Part shown: piece after piece, positions 13,301-24,900 of the stretch
How positions within the stretch are numbered: position 1 is the first letter of the stretch
How the letters are laid out: every line of letters begins with the position of its first letter
Assembly: GCF_040807025.1 (NCBI RefSeq)
Contig: NC_090942.1
Coordinates: 199,200,247 to 199,264,246 of the forward strand
From: Struthio camelus
Taxonomy: Eukaryota > Chordata > Aves > Struthioniformes > Struthionidae
Length of the DNA: 64,000 nt
Direction of reading: 5' to 3'
Position numbers and translations under genes: made by a program
Notes under the pieces: model-generated
What the model was told of the DNA's origin: nothing
Database searches by the model: none
The model's input: only the letters and a program-made list of their open reading frames with translations

Positions 13301-16300
13301 AATGATACTATTTTGGTGGTAATCTTTTTGAACCTAAGACAGTCTGTTCTTATGGAACGTATACTTTTGCTGCCTGACAATTCTATTCCCATGCATCTCT
13401 GAAAATATCACTCTTTCATGCGAAGTCAATTTATTTTGGCTTTAGATCAACTAAATCTCATTAAAAAAAAAAAATACATCTGTTCAGTCCAGCAGTTACT
13501 TGACAGCATACTGTGCTACCACAAGGGAGACCTGCATTCCACTCCGTCTTTTAGGTTAAAGTCAGGGTTACTAAACTCCACTTGGAACTATAGAAACTGA
13601 CAGCAGCTGACCCAAAATTATGTCATGCTGGAAGGTGGCTGTCGTATGTCTTGAATGTCTGCTTTGAACAACAGTCTAACTGCTGCTAATGTATGAGCCC
13701 CAACTAAACGTTTGCAAAAAGAACCAAGACCCAAAAGAGCTAATTTGCACAGACCTATTAAACCTTTTATACTGAAACTGCCATATACATACACTTCTGG
13801 CTGGACGTGTTTTTTCTCCATGACCATCTCTGATATCAGTCTTTCTGCATTGTTAAGAAAGGTGATAGACTCAATAAGCATGACTAAAAATGATTTTTGT
13901 TGCAGCTCCCCTCAAATGCAATACAAGATCAATACTCGCACATATGATTTGCTAGATAAACAGAAATTTGAAGTTGTGATGAACATTAGTCTTTCTCTAT
14001 AAACCATTATCCTTAGCCCCAGTGACTTCAGACATGCAAGCCCCTTTTTTTTCCCAACAGATAAACATATTAAAATGACCTGGCATCTTTTACATAAATA
14101 TTCTAGAAGATTTTTCTAGCTAGCACATTTAATGCTGAGACAAGAACTGTTCAGGTTATTTTAAACTACCAAAGAACCTCTCACTAGGCAGCCTGAAGAC
14201 AGCACAAAAAGAAAACCCTTAGGAGTCTTGACCAATCTGTTCAGTCAGGCAGATTACATGAATTTATTTTAGCAACAAATATACCATAGTACCTCTACTA
14301 CCTTATTAGCAAATCCACTGTGCTCACATAATATAATCTGATTTGAGTAATGCACTCTTCAGAAGTAGACAGGAATGTACCTGTGTGGTAAATTCAAGTC
14401 TTCCTAGGACATGGTCCAGATTAATTGCTCTAAGTAAAGCAATCTGATCCTGGAAGTAAATAGCCTGGAAATAAACAACATCATCTGGATTTCTCAAGAG
14501 AAGGCTAGAATGAGAAAAATCTGGTGAATCCAGGTGGCATACCACTAGCAACTGAGGGGATCACAGAGCAGCTAGGAAATCTAGTGCTTGGGAGCAAGTG
14601 GCCATCTCTAGATTAATCCATCCACTCTCAATTTGCTCCCAAAGGAGTCCTGAAAAAGGTGTGCTCAAGAGTGGACCACAGACAGAAAAATTCTAACTAC
14701 GTGCAGCTTATGACTAATCAGTTGTGCAACATAGGTATTAACTGTAAACTCTCTGGGGCAAGCGTATCTTTGTTGCATATACAGTACACAAGCACAAAGA
14801 CGGATGATCTATGAACTGAGAGCTATCAGACGCAACTATAATAAACCAACAACTTTCTTTGTCCAAATATTGTTACTAATTCAGACAACTACTACAGATC
14901 TCTTTCAGTATAGGATTCCTTATGAAAGATACTTGTCTCCAGAGTTAGAGGTACCTTTGCCAAATCCAGAAGTTCCTCAAGTCCCTTTGATTTTTTTCAT
15001 ACAAACACACCACAAAGTGCAGCACTGATTTATTACAGGACAAAGTGAAAATACATTGCAAGAAGAAACTGGTCAGCTGGTAAACGTTCAAAATCTGTAG
15101 ATACCACAGCAACCAAAGTGCCAGTGATTAGCTGTAGGTTTTCCTGCAAATAAAGCTAACTAAAACAGGAAAAAAAAACAGTAAAGAACTATCTTAAATG
15201 CAACCTACAATTTACTTCTGTAACTTCACATTAAAGAACTGTATACTAAAAGTTTGTGGGCATACGTATCTATTCACATGATTTGGCACAAGCATGAAGA
15301 AGGTGAACGTGTCAATTGCCAATCCTCATCTTCTTTTGCTAACTGCTCAAGAGCCGAGGCTAAGTGAAGAAAGGAAAAGAATCTTAGACAGACTGTAAAC
15401 TTCTGTCTTCATCAATTTGATCTTTAGTTCTTTTGAAATGAGGATTAAAATCAACTGAAAAGCCTAGCCAACATTTTTTGATCCATTCCACAAAAACTGG
15501 AAACTTAATCAGAGAATGTAATACAAGCAGCTTCAATTGCTATTTTTCTGAAGTGTTTTACTATTTCCACGAAAATGTTGGTAAGTAGACTTGCTCATTT
15601 TACTAGAAAGTAAAAATTAATCATTTATTTTCATTGTTCAGCAGCTGAACTGCAGAAATAAGGGCCAACAAACTACTGGTAAGTGGAAGTAAATACCATA
15701 CTATTAAAAAAAATTGTATATTGTGTAAATATATTTATAGAATGTTATAACACCATGTTATAAATGTATAGGTAACTATTTTCAATATTGCCCTTTCAAA
15801 TGTAAAAAACTTACAAATGTTTCTGACTACATGTCCTTTAAGTGCACAGGATGCTGAAAATGGAGTTATTTTCCTTTCATAGTTAAAATCCATTTGAGAC
15901 AGAAAGATAGCACTTGTGATATCTTCTTCTTTTAGGGTTTGATTCAAGGCTAACTGAACTCAGAGTCATTCCAGTCACCTCACTTGGCTGTGGATTGGTT
16001 TAAATAAGCTACAGAAGAGTTATGATTCCCTGACTTATGTATGCCAAAATCATGACTAATAACAACCACTTCAAATAACTAAAGCCATTACATCACGCAG
16101 AGTAATAGCACGTACAGTAGATTATGCACAGTAAACATTTGAAATAGAATTTCCACATATTTATACTCATTTTTCTCTGCTCACCTTTTTTTGGCCTATT
16201 TTTATTTTGGTGCGGCAGGTTGGGTTTTTTCCCCAAAACGTCAAAGAACAGCAGTCTATGTATTGACATGATTCCAGAAAACATCTGCACTGCCACTGCC

Positions 16301-18303
16301 AGTCAAAAAGATAGGATCTTCCATAATGAGACAGCCTGGGAGCACTAACAGGCAAAATACATTCGTTTTACATATTTACATGCAGGTTTTTATACCATTT
16401 CTTTTTCATTGTTGCTACCCTATCCACCTCAAAGACCTAGCGATCTAGCCAGGTAAAGACGAAGACATGCAGATTTATCAAGCCCGACTGCCTGTGTGTG
16501 TGGAGAGTGGGGAGTGATGTAAGCATAATTTCTGGCATCTGAAGCACTTGACGTAATAAGAGCAACTCATTTTGTTCCTTAAACTAATTTCTTTAAGCTA
16601 ATGCCACATATGGGAAAAAAACAGCTGAAATCACCACTATAAACCATTAAAATGTTTTTAAGGGTTGTGCACACCACTATCTTTATAAAAGGTAAGCAGA
16701 AAAAAATATTAAAAGAGCAGCACCACCATTATCTCTTCTGATTGTCTGAAAGTTAGATTAAACGAAATTATCTGAATATATTTTTCCATTCTACAAGTTG
16801 GTGCCTTCAAGCTGGAATTTATGAACGATTTAATCTACAGACATGCTGTTTTCTCCTAAATGTGAAACGCAACCCAAATTATTTCTGTTTTCCAAGAACA
16901 AAGTTGATGGTTTTGCAAAGTTACTATCTTTGACATCTCAAAAGCACAGGGTATTTCTGGAGATGAGACTTTAAAAGGATACTTAATAAACTAGAAGAAA
17001 GTCCCTGATACCGCAGCAAGCTTCAGGCAAACAAAACCTATGCAATCGTTAAGCAAGAGCCACTGAACTAGATATAACTGCACAAACAAGAATCCAGGTA
17101 TTTATTTCCATTGCTGCTTTCTAAGCTTATCCATCTACCTTTCTATATAAAAGCACATACACGCACAGAGAGGGAAAGATGAGAGCTGCTCTTCTCTGAC
17201 TGTGATGACAACCTGTTCAAGGTTATGGGTGGTACAGTATCGTGCTGAAACGCTGGAGCAACACTATCCATCCCCAGAAGAATGAAAGACAACTTCAGGA
17301 AGAACAGCAGGGTATTAAGATTCCTCCAAAAATTAAGCCACGTGGGTGGAAGGAAGAACCTTTTACAAGAGAAAAATCAAAATATGACTTTCATTTTGCT
17401 GAAAACAGGAATTCGTGTTTGTTTCGCGTTTTGCCTGCACGATTTTTGACCCACGTGAGTGGAAGGAAACCGGATCCAAAGGCTGAGGACAAACTGGCAA
17501 GCCTGTGCCGACAGAGGGGCACGCACTCAGGAACGCAAAGAGCGAGAAACAGCGCAGATGTAAACATTATTTCCATTTTACACATTTGCGGCAACAGCTC
17601 TGAACTCCAAGATCCTGTGGTGATCCCGCTGCTGCCGTGCTACTCATCCTTCTCTTTCAATCTTCTCCCACCCACCAAGACACACTAAAAAACGTCTCTA
17701 AAACGCACTTTAAAAAAAAAAAAAAGGTACTTTCTTCTTTTTCGTGACGTTTTAACCCGGCGGCATGGCCTCTCCTAAGAAACACGCAGTCAGGACGGCG
17801 CTACTTCAAACGCCAGTGGGGGCCGGGGGGGTTCAGTCAGCTGCTTAACAAGGGCAGCCTGGAGGCGCCCGGAGGGCGCTCGCTCGCTCGGCCAGGGCAG
17901 CGGCGCGGGCGCCCCCCAAGGGCGGGAAGCCGGTCCCGGCGCGGGCCGTTAACGGCCGCCGCGCGGAGCGGCAGCGGCAGCAGCACCAGCACCGCCCGCC
18001 CGTCCCGCTAACAAACTTCAGGGCAAGGGGCACCTCCTTCCTCCCCGCCCGCTTCCCCTCACGGGCCGGCACAAAGGCGAGAGGAAGCGGCCACCGCGGC
18101 TCCGGCGACCTCCCCCCTCCCCCCCCGCTCCGTCCCCTGCCCTTTCCTCCCCCCTCCTCCCCCCCTAGGGCTGAGCGTCCCGTGTCGCCTCCCTTCACCT
18201 TGCGCGGTCACTCACCCCGGGTGCGCAGCGGCGGGAGAAGGAAGAAGAGGTGGGCGAAAGCCGCCAGAAAGAGCCAGCGGTTGCAGCCGGGCTCCCGAGA
18301 CAT
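1260..18303 (-). CDS. B3GLCT: B3GLCT, beta-1,3-glucosyltransferase, 5' part (coding exons 1-4; gene continues left of window)
   Basis: This GT31-family enzyme of the endoplasmic reticulum adds glucose in beta-1,3 linkage to O-linked fucose on properly folded thrombospondin type 1 repeats. Human loss of function causes Peters-plus syndrome. Four exons on the minus strand join in one frame (88+62+40+110 nt) and encode about 100 residues: a hydrophobic signal segment, a short variable linker (EKSG...ISR) and the block [18 protein letters not shown] followed by ILKQAADL. That block is nearly identical to my recollection of human B3GLCT just after its linker. All junctions are GT-AG and phases agree (1, 0, 1, 0). 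The thioredoxin-like and catalytic parts must lie beyond position 1. Recognition rests mainly on exon 4; exons 1-3 were assigned by phase, splice sites and linker similarity. Confidence 0.93.
4850..4975. repeat. Decayed tRNA-like foldback repeat
   Basis: The left end AGCTAGTGGTTAGAGCATTC resembles a tRNA A-box region and is followed about 33 nt later by a B-box-like ATCCAAATTC. The right end is an inverted copy of the same segment: its reverse complement begins AGCCTAGTGGTTA, with nine exactly matching bases in the core. The unit is about 126 bp. It looks like an old tRNA-derived SINE or foldback element; I cannot name the family. A weaker relative may lie at about 5262-5330 (CCAATGGTTAGAATGCACCC). 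Confidence 0.45.
8052..8395 (-). mobile_element. Old CR1-family LINE 3' fragment
   Basis: The plus strand reads GGTCAAATCAATGGTCCATC TAGCCCAGTA, then diverged segments ending in the C-terminal ORF2 region (TGAACC...TTCCACAACTTCCTG, then ...TTGCTTTTAACC). This is the reverse complement of an ancient CR1 lineage common in turtles and crocodiles. It is heavily mutated and inactive. Confidence 0.6.
9791..9830 (-). CDS. B3GLCT: B3GLCT coding exon 3 (40 nt)
   Basis: A very short exon sits between acceptor CCCCCCTTCTAG and the strong donor AG|GTAAGT. It reads [13 protein letters not shown] plus one base and corresponds to the human EKSGISRKND linker. Its length (1 mod 3) is exactly what is needed to join exon 2 (ends phase 0) to exon 4 (needs one leading base). 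Confidence 0.82.
9831..13133 (-). other. B3GLCT: B3GLCT intron 2 (3.3 kb)
   Basis: AT-rich intron with a probable MIR/CORE-SINE tail at about 10648-10800 and a short CA-rich tract near 12355-12372. No exon was recognised. Confidence 0.8.
10648..10800 (+). mobile_element. Probable MIR/CORE-SINE tail
   Basis: The order of motifs fits an amniote CORE-SINE 3' half: CCTTGGATTCCCCATAGGTA, then a degraded AATAAT-type run, CACAGGGATGCTATAAGATT, and finally GTTTTGAGACCTTCAGATAA. It is strongly diverged and could be a chance resemblance. Confidence 0.4.
13134..13195 (-). CDS. B3GLCT: B3GLCT coding exon 2
   Basis: This is a 62-nt exon after a pyrimidine-rich acceptor (TGCTTTTTCTTTCAG), with donor CTGCAG|GTACTA. 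In phase with exon 1 it reads [21 protein letters not shown], comparable to the AFGLASE... stretch just after the human signal peptide. Conservation is weak here, as expected for a linker, so the call rests on splice sites, phase and position. Confidence 0.8.
13196..18215 (-). other. B3GLCT: B3GLCT intron 1 (5.0 kb)
   Basis: AT-rich for most of its length, rising into the CpG island after about 17.7 kb. Two CACGTG E-boxes lie in a 17-bp direct repeat at 17339 and 17452. A plus-strand open frame at 17242-17688 (148 codons) has no recognisable similarity and is treated as chance. Confidence 0.8.
17339..17468. promoter_or_regulatory. Repeated CACGTG E-boxes near the B3GLCT promoter
   Basis: CACGTGGGTGGAAGGAA at 17339-17355 recurs as CACGTGAGTGGAAGGAA at 17452-17468 (16 of 17 bases identical, offset 113). 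Both contain the perfect palindromic E-box bound by USF, MYC/MAX or CLOCK-type bHLH factors. They lie about 0.85-0.96 kb downstream of the B3GLCT start codon in intron 1. The regulatory role is inferred. Confidence 0.4.
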
Positions 18304-18960
18304 CTTGGCAACGGCCGCAGAGCCGCACGGCGAGCGGTGGAGGAGGAAGAGGAGGGGGAGGAGGAGGAGGAGAGGGCCAAGCTGCGCCCGGCCGCCCGCC
18401 TCTGCCGCAGGAGCGCGGGCAAGCGGCCTCCGGCTGGTGGCGGCGCGGCCGCCGGCCCCCCCACCCCGTCCGTCTGTCCCTCCCTCCCTCCCCCGGCAGG
18501 GCCCGGCAGGACCGGGCGCCAGCGCCAGGGAGGCGGAGTGCTGGCCGCGGCGCCATCTAGCGGGCGGCAGCGGCCGCCGCGACGGCGGGGCCCGGCGCCC
18601 GCAGCCGCCCCGAGCCCTGCGCCGCCCTTGCCCGCCGGCGCCGCCCGCCCTCGGGGCCGTCGCGGGCTGCCAGCGCCCCGGGGACACCCAGAGCTCCTGC
18701 AGCCAGCGACTCCCGGCCCGGCCGGCCAGCTTCCCGGCCCTCCTGCCTTCCCCAGCTCGGCCTCGGGACAGCCAGAGCCCTCCTCCCCACCCAGCTCCCG
18801 CCTTTGCAAGCCCAGTTTCCTGCAGGGATCGCAGGGCAGCACCTACACTCAGCTTCCTCACCCAAGCCAGGACCCCTGCCCACCATCTCCACCCCTCCGA
18901 AAGCCACCGCAGGCTAAGGGGTACGTCCCGAGGAGCACATGCAGTGCAGCTGTTCCCTGG
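17750..18960. promoter_or_regulatory. CpG island covering B3GLCT promoter and exon 1
   Basis: GC content and CpG density rise sharply over this interval compared with AT-rich flanks on both sides. It contains the B3GLCT start codon, its presumed 5' UTR and GC-box-like runs. On the plus strand a purine tract of GGA/GGAA units occupies 18339-18376, so the transcribed strand is CCT-rich just upstream of the ATG. I see no TATA box, which is typical of a broad CpG-island promoter. Long open frames on both strands here come from the scarcity of AT-rich stop codons. Confidence 0.8.
18216..18303 (-). CDS. B3GLCT: B3GLCT coding exon 1 (signal peptide)
   Basis: The ATG at 18303-18301 has a good start context (A at -3, CCAAG before it). 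It opens 29 codons plus one base: [10 protein letters not shown], then a hydrophobic run [16 protein letters not shown], as expected for a cleavable ER signal. The donor is CGGG|GTGAGT at 18215. Longer in-frame upstream extensions exist because the CpG island lacks stops, but the family protein starts with a short signal peptide, so this start was chosen. Confidence 0.85.
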
Positions 18961-21900
18961 AGACACTCAGCGTCGCCACGCACCATTCAGCTTTTCATCC
19001 TGTTGCGAAATAAGATGATGCGATCCAATTAAATTTTTAAATTAATAATGTAACACATCCTCATTTATGGCTATGAACTAAATATTCAGCGAAGGAACGC
19101 CAAATAATCCTCACTAGCATAGCTCTCCATTATCAAACATCCAGCATCTATTACCAAAAACAGTGAATAGCTTTAATTCTTAATGCTAAATTAATAACTC
19201 CACGGAAAGTCCTCCAAAACAGTGTTTGGTTTAGACAAAAGAGATTTTTGTTTATTAGCTTCATCATCCTCCAGTCACAAACAAATATAAATATTGCCAG
19301 TCAAATGTTATCCGGCGCTCTGACAGAAACTTGATCCAAATTAATAAGTGCCCTGGTACATCTCTAAAACATCCCTCACCACCAGTTATCTAAAAGGAGT
19401 TGGTAACACCTTCGAAGAGTCACTTCATAACTACCTGCGTAATCAGGTGGCCCTGCAATACAGTAGTGCCCTTGCTAGCAACAGGCCATAAGCTTTGCAC
19501 CGAATTTGCAAGGCCTCAGGACAGAGGCCTGCCAGGTTTGCTCTCTCTGAACTCCACGTGACCTGCTTGAAGCTCTATTTCATTTGGTTTAGCTGTGACA
19601 GCGCTTTCTCTGACCAGGTGTCTAAGGCTAATTTATTTTACTTCTGTTTATCTTTTTCTAGTACAACCATTTATACAGAGAACAGTAACAACCAGTTATT
19701 CTATGTAGAATGAAATATTTACAACTCTATCACAATGATGTAGTGTACAGAAATACAGGCCTGCTACGATAGCAGAGGCCTTAAGAAGTGGAGGCACAGG
19801 ATGCAGCATAGAGGAGTACAGGCATGAGATAAGAGATGGGGCAAAGCCGTGGTGGCACCGGAGAACCTGTGCCTGTAAACAGCTCATCAATAGTCAGTTA
19901 AAGAAACGCAGACCTGGAGAAAACTGGTTTTAGGGGTATAACAAAGAGACAAGGAAGTGTATCGCATAAGTAAAAGGCACCATATGCAGTAAATTCAAAT
20001 GTAACGTGAACCTGCAGACCAATGAAGAAACAGCAAAGGTGTAAAAGCATGTTAACAAACATCTAAAAGTGACCCCAGATCCTACCTTGAGGAAGAATAA
20101 GTCATCAACATAAACATCTTATTCCTCCTAGTGAAGGGATCCAGATGCTGACAAAGTGCCATAACATCCTGACCTCCACTGCCAGAGTTAAACTACCAAC
20201 CTTAGGACTCAGAGGAACAGTGAAGGGTGAGAGTAACACCAGGAGAAGGGCTAGAAATCAAGAAGCATGTATACAACTATTTTAATTGCAGTTAGATGTA
20301 ATTGTTACAGAAAAAGAATAGACTAATAATGATTAGACTCTTCAGATTTCAATTACACTAACAATAAATTCTTGGCTTTACCTACATATAAGGCACGCTT
20401 CCTCTTTGTGCATAAACAAGATTTTGAGTGTAACACCTCGCAAGCTAGGTAATAATTCCTTAGATAGTGGGTACTCAAAGACATGAATTCCAGTCAGATC
20501 TGTACGTGCACGCTTTGCTCTCAAATGCGCACAGGTGGTTTCCTGCATGCACAGTCCTTTCTTCCCAGCCCAGTCACTCAGTGCGCACTAATCTCACTGG
20601 TGCAGTGCACAGGTAAATTATAAACTTCCTATGTTTTTAATCCGGTAAGGCCAGCAGCGCAGGACCTAACTTAGACTCTTCCTAAAAACTCTGCAGCTTT
20701 TAGGTCGACTGCACAGATGGAGTGTTCAATAGGGTACCTTAAGTACGCCAGAGAGGCGATTTTAAAAATGAATGGAAATCTTTTTGCAGTGGTAAATGTT
20801 CACTCCCACTGCAAGTTTAGGCAATCTACATCACTTTAACCTGGTACTAGATTTCACACTTTTATTTAAAACTGTCTCAATAGAGACATACTAGTGATTT
20901 CCTTAGGAAATTAGATTTATTTAATCTATTTGCCTATCTGCCTTATATTACAGAATATAAAGGGATTGAAGAGAAAGTGAAAACAGGTGGCAAGTGTGAG
21001 CAGCTACAGATTGTAATTTGCATTACAGAACAATTTCTTGTTGCTGGCATTCTGATTCACTGAATAAGTTACTGGCCTAAAAATAAACATTCTGTTGCAA
21101 ATTAAGTAGAAACTTTCATACTATGTTTTTCTCTCTGATTCTATGTGCATGCTCATTATCAGGGGAAAAAAAAGCGTTTCATTAGTTATCCGTTCATATC
21201 TATACCCTTAACACAATAAAAGGCGTGAATCATTCTGCATATCATGTGTGTCTGCATTGAAGTGTTTCTCCTTAAATATTTCATGAGTGTTTCTTGGCCT
21301 TTCTCCTATTTCTCCATTCTGTGGTGGTTTCTGCAAATATGCACATATTTTATAAACAAAGATCATGCCCACAGAAGTTGGGCTAAACTTGAGACTTCTC
21401 ACTCAGAATGATTAAGATATACCTATGTCTGAATACTTCCCCACTCAGCAAGTTGCAAGTCAGTAAGAAAAAAATCTTTTGTTGATATATAGCTGATATT
21501 TTGGTTTCTCACAAATCTAAAAGCTGTTTCACTGCACTCATTATAAATAAGGAACTCTTACACAAAACCTAATGCTCTCCAATTGTTAAGAAAAATAACA
21601 CTAAAATGTTTTACATCTTATATTTGGGGCTGTGAGAGGGAAGGAGGAAATAAATTTTTTTCTTGACTTCTGCTATGCATACAAACTCAGATTATGTTTG
21701 CTTGTTTTTCTAACTACACTCCCTATTAGGTATTTTCCATTGCAGATGGCACGAAAATAATGAATTTTTTGGTGTAGAATAGTGAGTTTCAGAACACCAC
21801 CACGCTTCCTTTCCTTCTAGTATCACATATATCACAAGTTAATAAATAATGCAAATGTAGCACTGTTGCTGTGCCATCTCTCAAATTAACTAGAAAGAGA

Positions 21901-24900
21901 GCCTGCCAGACATATGCATAAAGTTACGCATATCAAATTTATCTTGTCCTCACTGGATATCTTTTACAGATCTTAAATATAAATTAAATGTTTTAAAGTA
22001 TTCATCATAGGTGAGATTTAAAAAAAAAAACCCAAAGTACACTTTTTCCAGAACTAAAAGTAAAAACAGAATTTCTTGAAAGGGGTAATTGAAATAAATT
22101 AAATTACTATGTTCTTTGAAACAACTTTTATAATAGCATGTATAGTATAGCAATTTTGCATCTGAGTTACCACATTCTAGTTAATTTAGTTAATAATAGT
22201 ATCATAAAATGTGAGATTAAGAGGTCTGTAGAATTTGAGATTGTTTTTTCCTATTGATTTGTGGAAGCTCTGCTGCTTTGCTTCAACTTGACAATCTTGA
22301 TAGAAGAACTTCAGCAACGTTTCCACAATTAAAAACTTTTGCCTGTGATTTGAATAGCAGCAACTTTTCACCCATGATTCTGGTCCTGAAAACATTTTAT
22401 GTGCATAAGCAGTTAGAGATCAACAGGACCATTTATTTGCTAAATTTAAGTCTCTACCTGTTTCCAAAGGCTCAGGGTCACTATTTAAGGCTTTTCCATG
22501 GATCAGACAGCTATAAAAAGCCAGAAAATTCAGAGTCCCAATGAAGAAGCAAGCTTGTAGCTGTGGCAAATGTTTGTATTTTATCAAGCATAAAGATGAA
22601 CCTTCACAATATATATAAACACTACCTGTATTCTAATAGTGCCATTCAGGCCAATGTTTTATTCATTCATTCCTTTACATAAATCAAGGGATAGACAACT
22701 GTTCTAGCCCTGAACAAAGTGTTCTGACAGCCAGAAAACCCAAAGAGTCTCGAACTATCGAGGGAAAAAGGAACACCAGGAGAATTTCTGAGGCGGAAGA
22801 TGGCAACAGAGTCCATTTGAGACCAGCTGGACTGGCATGTGGTTCGCTAGTGGCTGGTCCTTGTGAAGATGCAGCCCAACAGTGGTTCAGGATAGCCAGA
22901 AGGCTCTGTCATAGACCAAAGCCAAGTATTCCTATAGAAAGACTATGTAGGAGAAGCAAAGGGAAATCATGAATCAGAAACAAGGACCATCAGTGAGTGT
23001 GAGTAGCTGACTAGAACTATGTTGCTACGTTAGCTGTTCAAAAAATGTTGAACCAATCCAGGAATGACAGTGTATTTGTATGGTTTCTTGAAATTGATGG
23101 GGCAGGAAGGCTTTTTTGGCAAAGAAATAGGTCTGTAAATCAGAAGACTTAACTTCTATTCCAGCTCTACCTCAAAGCAGCTGCTTTGTCCTACTCAGCA
23201 AATTACATAAGCATAGGCCTAACTAAGCTTACAAATAGTCTTGCTAGAATCAGCACAGCTACTCAAAATGAGTTCAAAATTACACACTCTGAATCACAAT
23301 ATGCATCTGTAGAATATAGTGAGTTTCCCAGCTTTCAGCTGCTCTAGAGAATAATTCAATGACGATTCCATTCCATTAAAAACATGAATGGTCAGTTAAT
23401 ACCCTTGGAGCATATCCACATTTGTTAAATGCCGGGCAGTGAGCTTGAGCGTGGGAGCCCTCATGGTTGCTCAGCTCTTAACTTCACTCCCTGGCCCTTT
23501 TGGACCACTGTAGCTTTTCCCAGGAGAAATCTGCAATAAAGTAGCAAGCCCTAAGTGGTGTGAATTTGACTCAGTCAGAGCTACTTGGCCTGGGACTTGT
23601 CCCATCTTGTTCAGAAAGATTTATATAACCACAGTATCAGCCCAGGTGCATGCTCTAATCCTGACAACCAAACCACTCAGGGAGATCAGCACTCTCCAGT
23701 GAAATCTCTGCGGGCAGTCCACAATGTAGTTGGAGCTTCTTAGTCTCTCTCCTTCTTGGGCTAATCTAGGAAGCACTTGCTCTTAGTTAAAATTTTGAGG
23801 ACTGCACATTGAAGTTAGTCTCAAGTCATTCAATTCAAGCTTTATAGAGAACTGGTCTGGGGACATAGCAGAGAGTCATGGGAACACAGAATTCAGTCAA
23901 GCAATTTCTCTCTAGTTGACCCTCAGCATGTGATTGACATTGCTGTTATTAGATTATACCCCTCTTTAAAAAAGACTAGGAAAAACACTGGATATACTGA
24001 AGAAAGTAATCAGTCCCAGATTCTTAGAGGATTGTGAAGGTGGACCAAAGATGATTGCTTGCATATAGAGCAAGCTCCTCTCTGTGACCTGGCACAGAAA
24101 ATCTCCCATGTAACAACATATTTTGAGGCTTGTGATAGCATTGTCCAAGCAGCACAGACTATGGGTACTCAGGGGTGCCAGGGGCAAATACTTCAACATC
24201 TTTGAAGCATTACAATCTAAGCCACGCATGAGAAACAGGAGCTCTATCAAGCTGTGGAACATGAAACAGATCCCCAGAGTGCCTTAAGACAAGGGCTTAA
24301 AAGTCAGTACTTCAGTATCTCTTGGAGACCACATTTTGAAATTTCTAACTGGATCATTCTTGTAAGTGTCACTGAAAACCTGTTGCCTCAACACAGCCAG
24401 ATTCCAAACATGTCTGTTCTTCTGAAATACACACTCAGCAGCAGGAAACCTAAAATGGTTATCCTAATTCAGCGAGCGCAAATATAACTTACAGCTGCAG
24501 TCTTGTCAAATTCATGCTTCTTAAATTTGTAGTGTAAAATATACAGTAGCTGTAAATCAACAGGTCTGTGTGAAAGAGATACATGTTTGGGATATGGAAT
24601 ACTTTGGAAAGTGAACCTAAAAACTAAATTCCCTGTCTCCCTTTCTTGAAGCTTTCCTTCCCACTCATTTCTCCTCTTCAGTCAATAACTCTGTCATCCC
24701 TCCTTCCCACAGGCTCATAGCTTAGTTACAGAACCTGATTTTTCTTCTTTCTCCCTGTATTGATTCAGGTATTCAATTTTTCTGATTATATCTTATAACA
24801 TCCTCCGATGCTCTCTGCAGCTCTCTATTCTCTGTGTAGGCTTTAGTCATTCTGCACTCCTAAACTGCTATCTCCTCTTTGGCTTTTCTCTCACTTACTA

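Noticed and set aside
17242-17688. 148-codon plus-strand open frame near the B3GLCT promoter
   Set aside because: No recognisable similarity, low conservation features and within chance for the rising GC content there.
18182-19032. Several long overlapping open frames (110-280 codons) on both strands of the B3GLCT CpG island
   Set aside because: All are low-complexity Arg/Pro/Ala/Gly products of GC-rich sequence poor in stop codons; only the short [10 protein letters not shown] signal-peptide frame joins to conserved exons.
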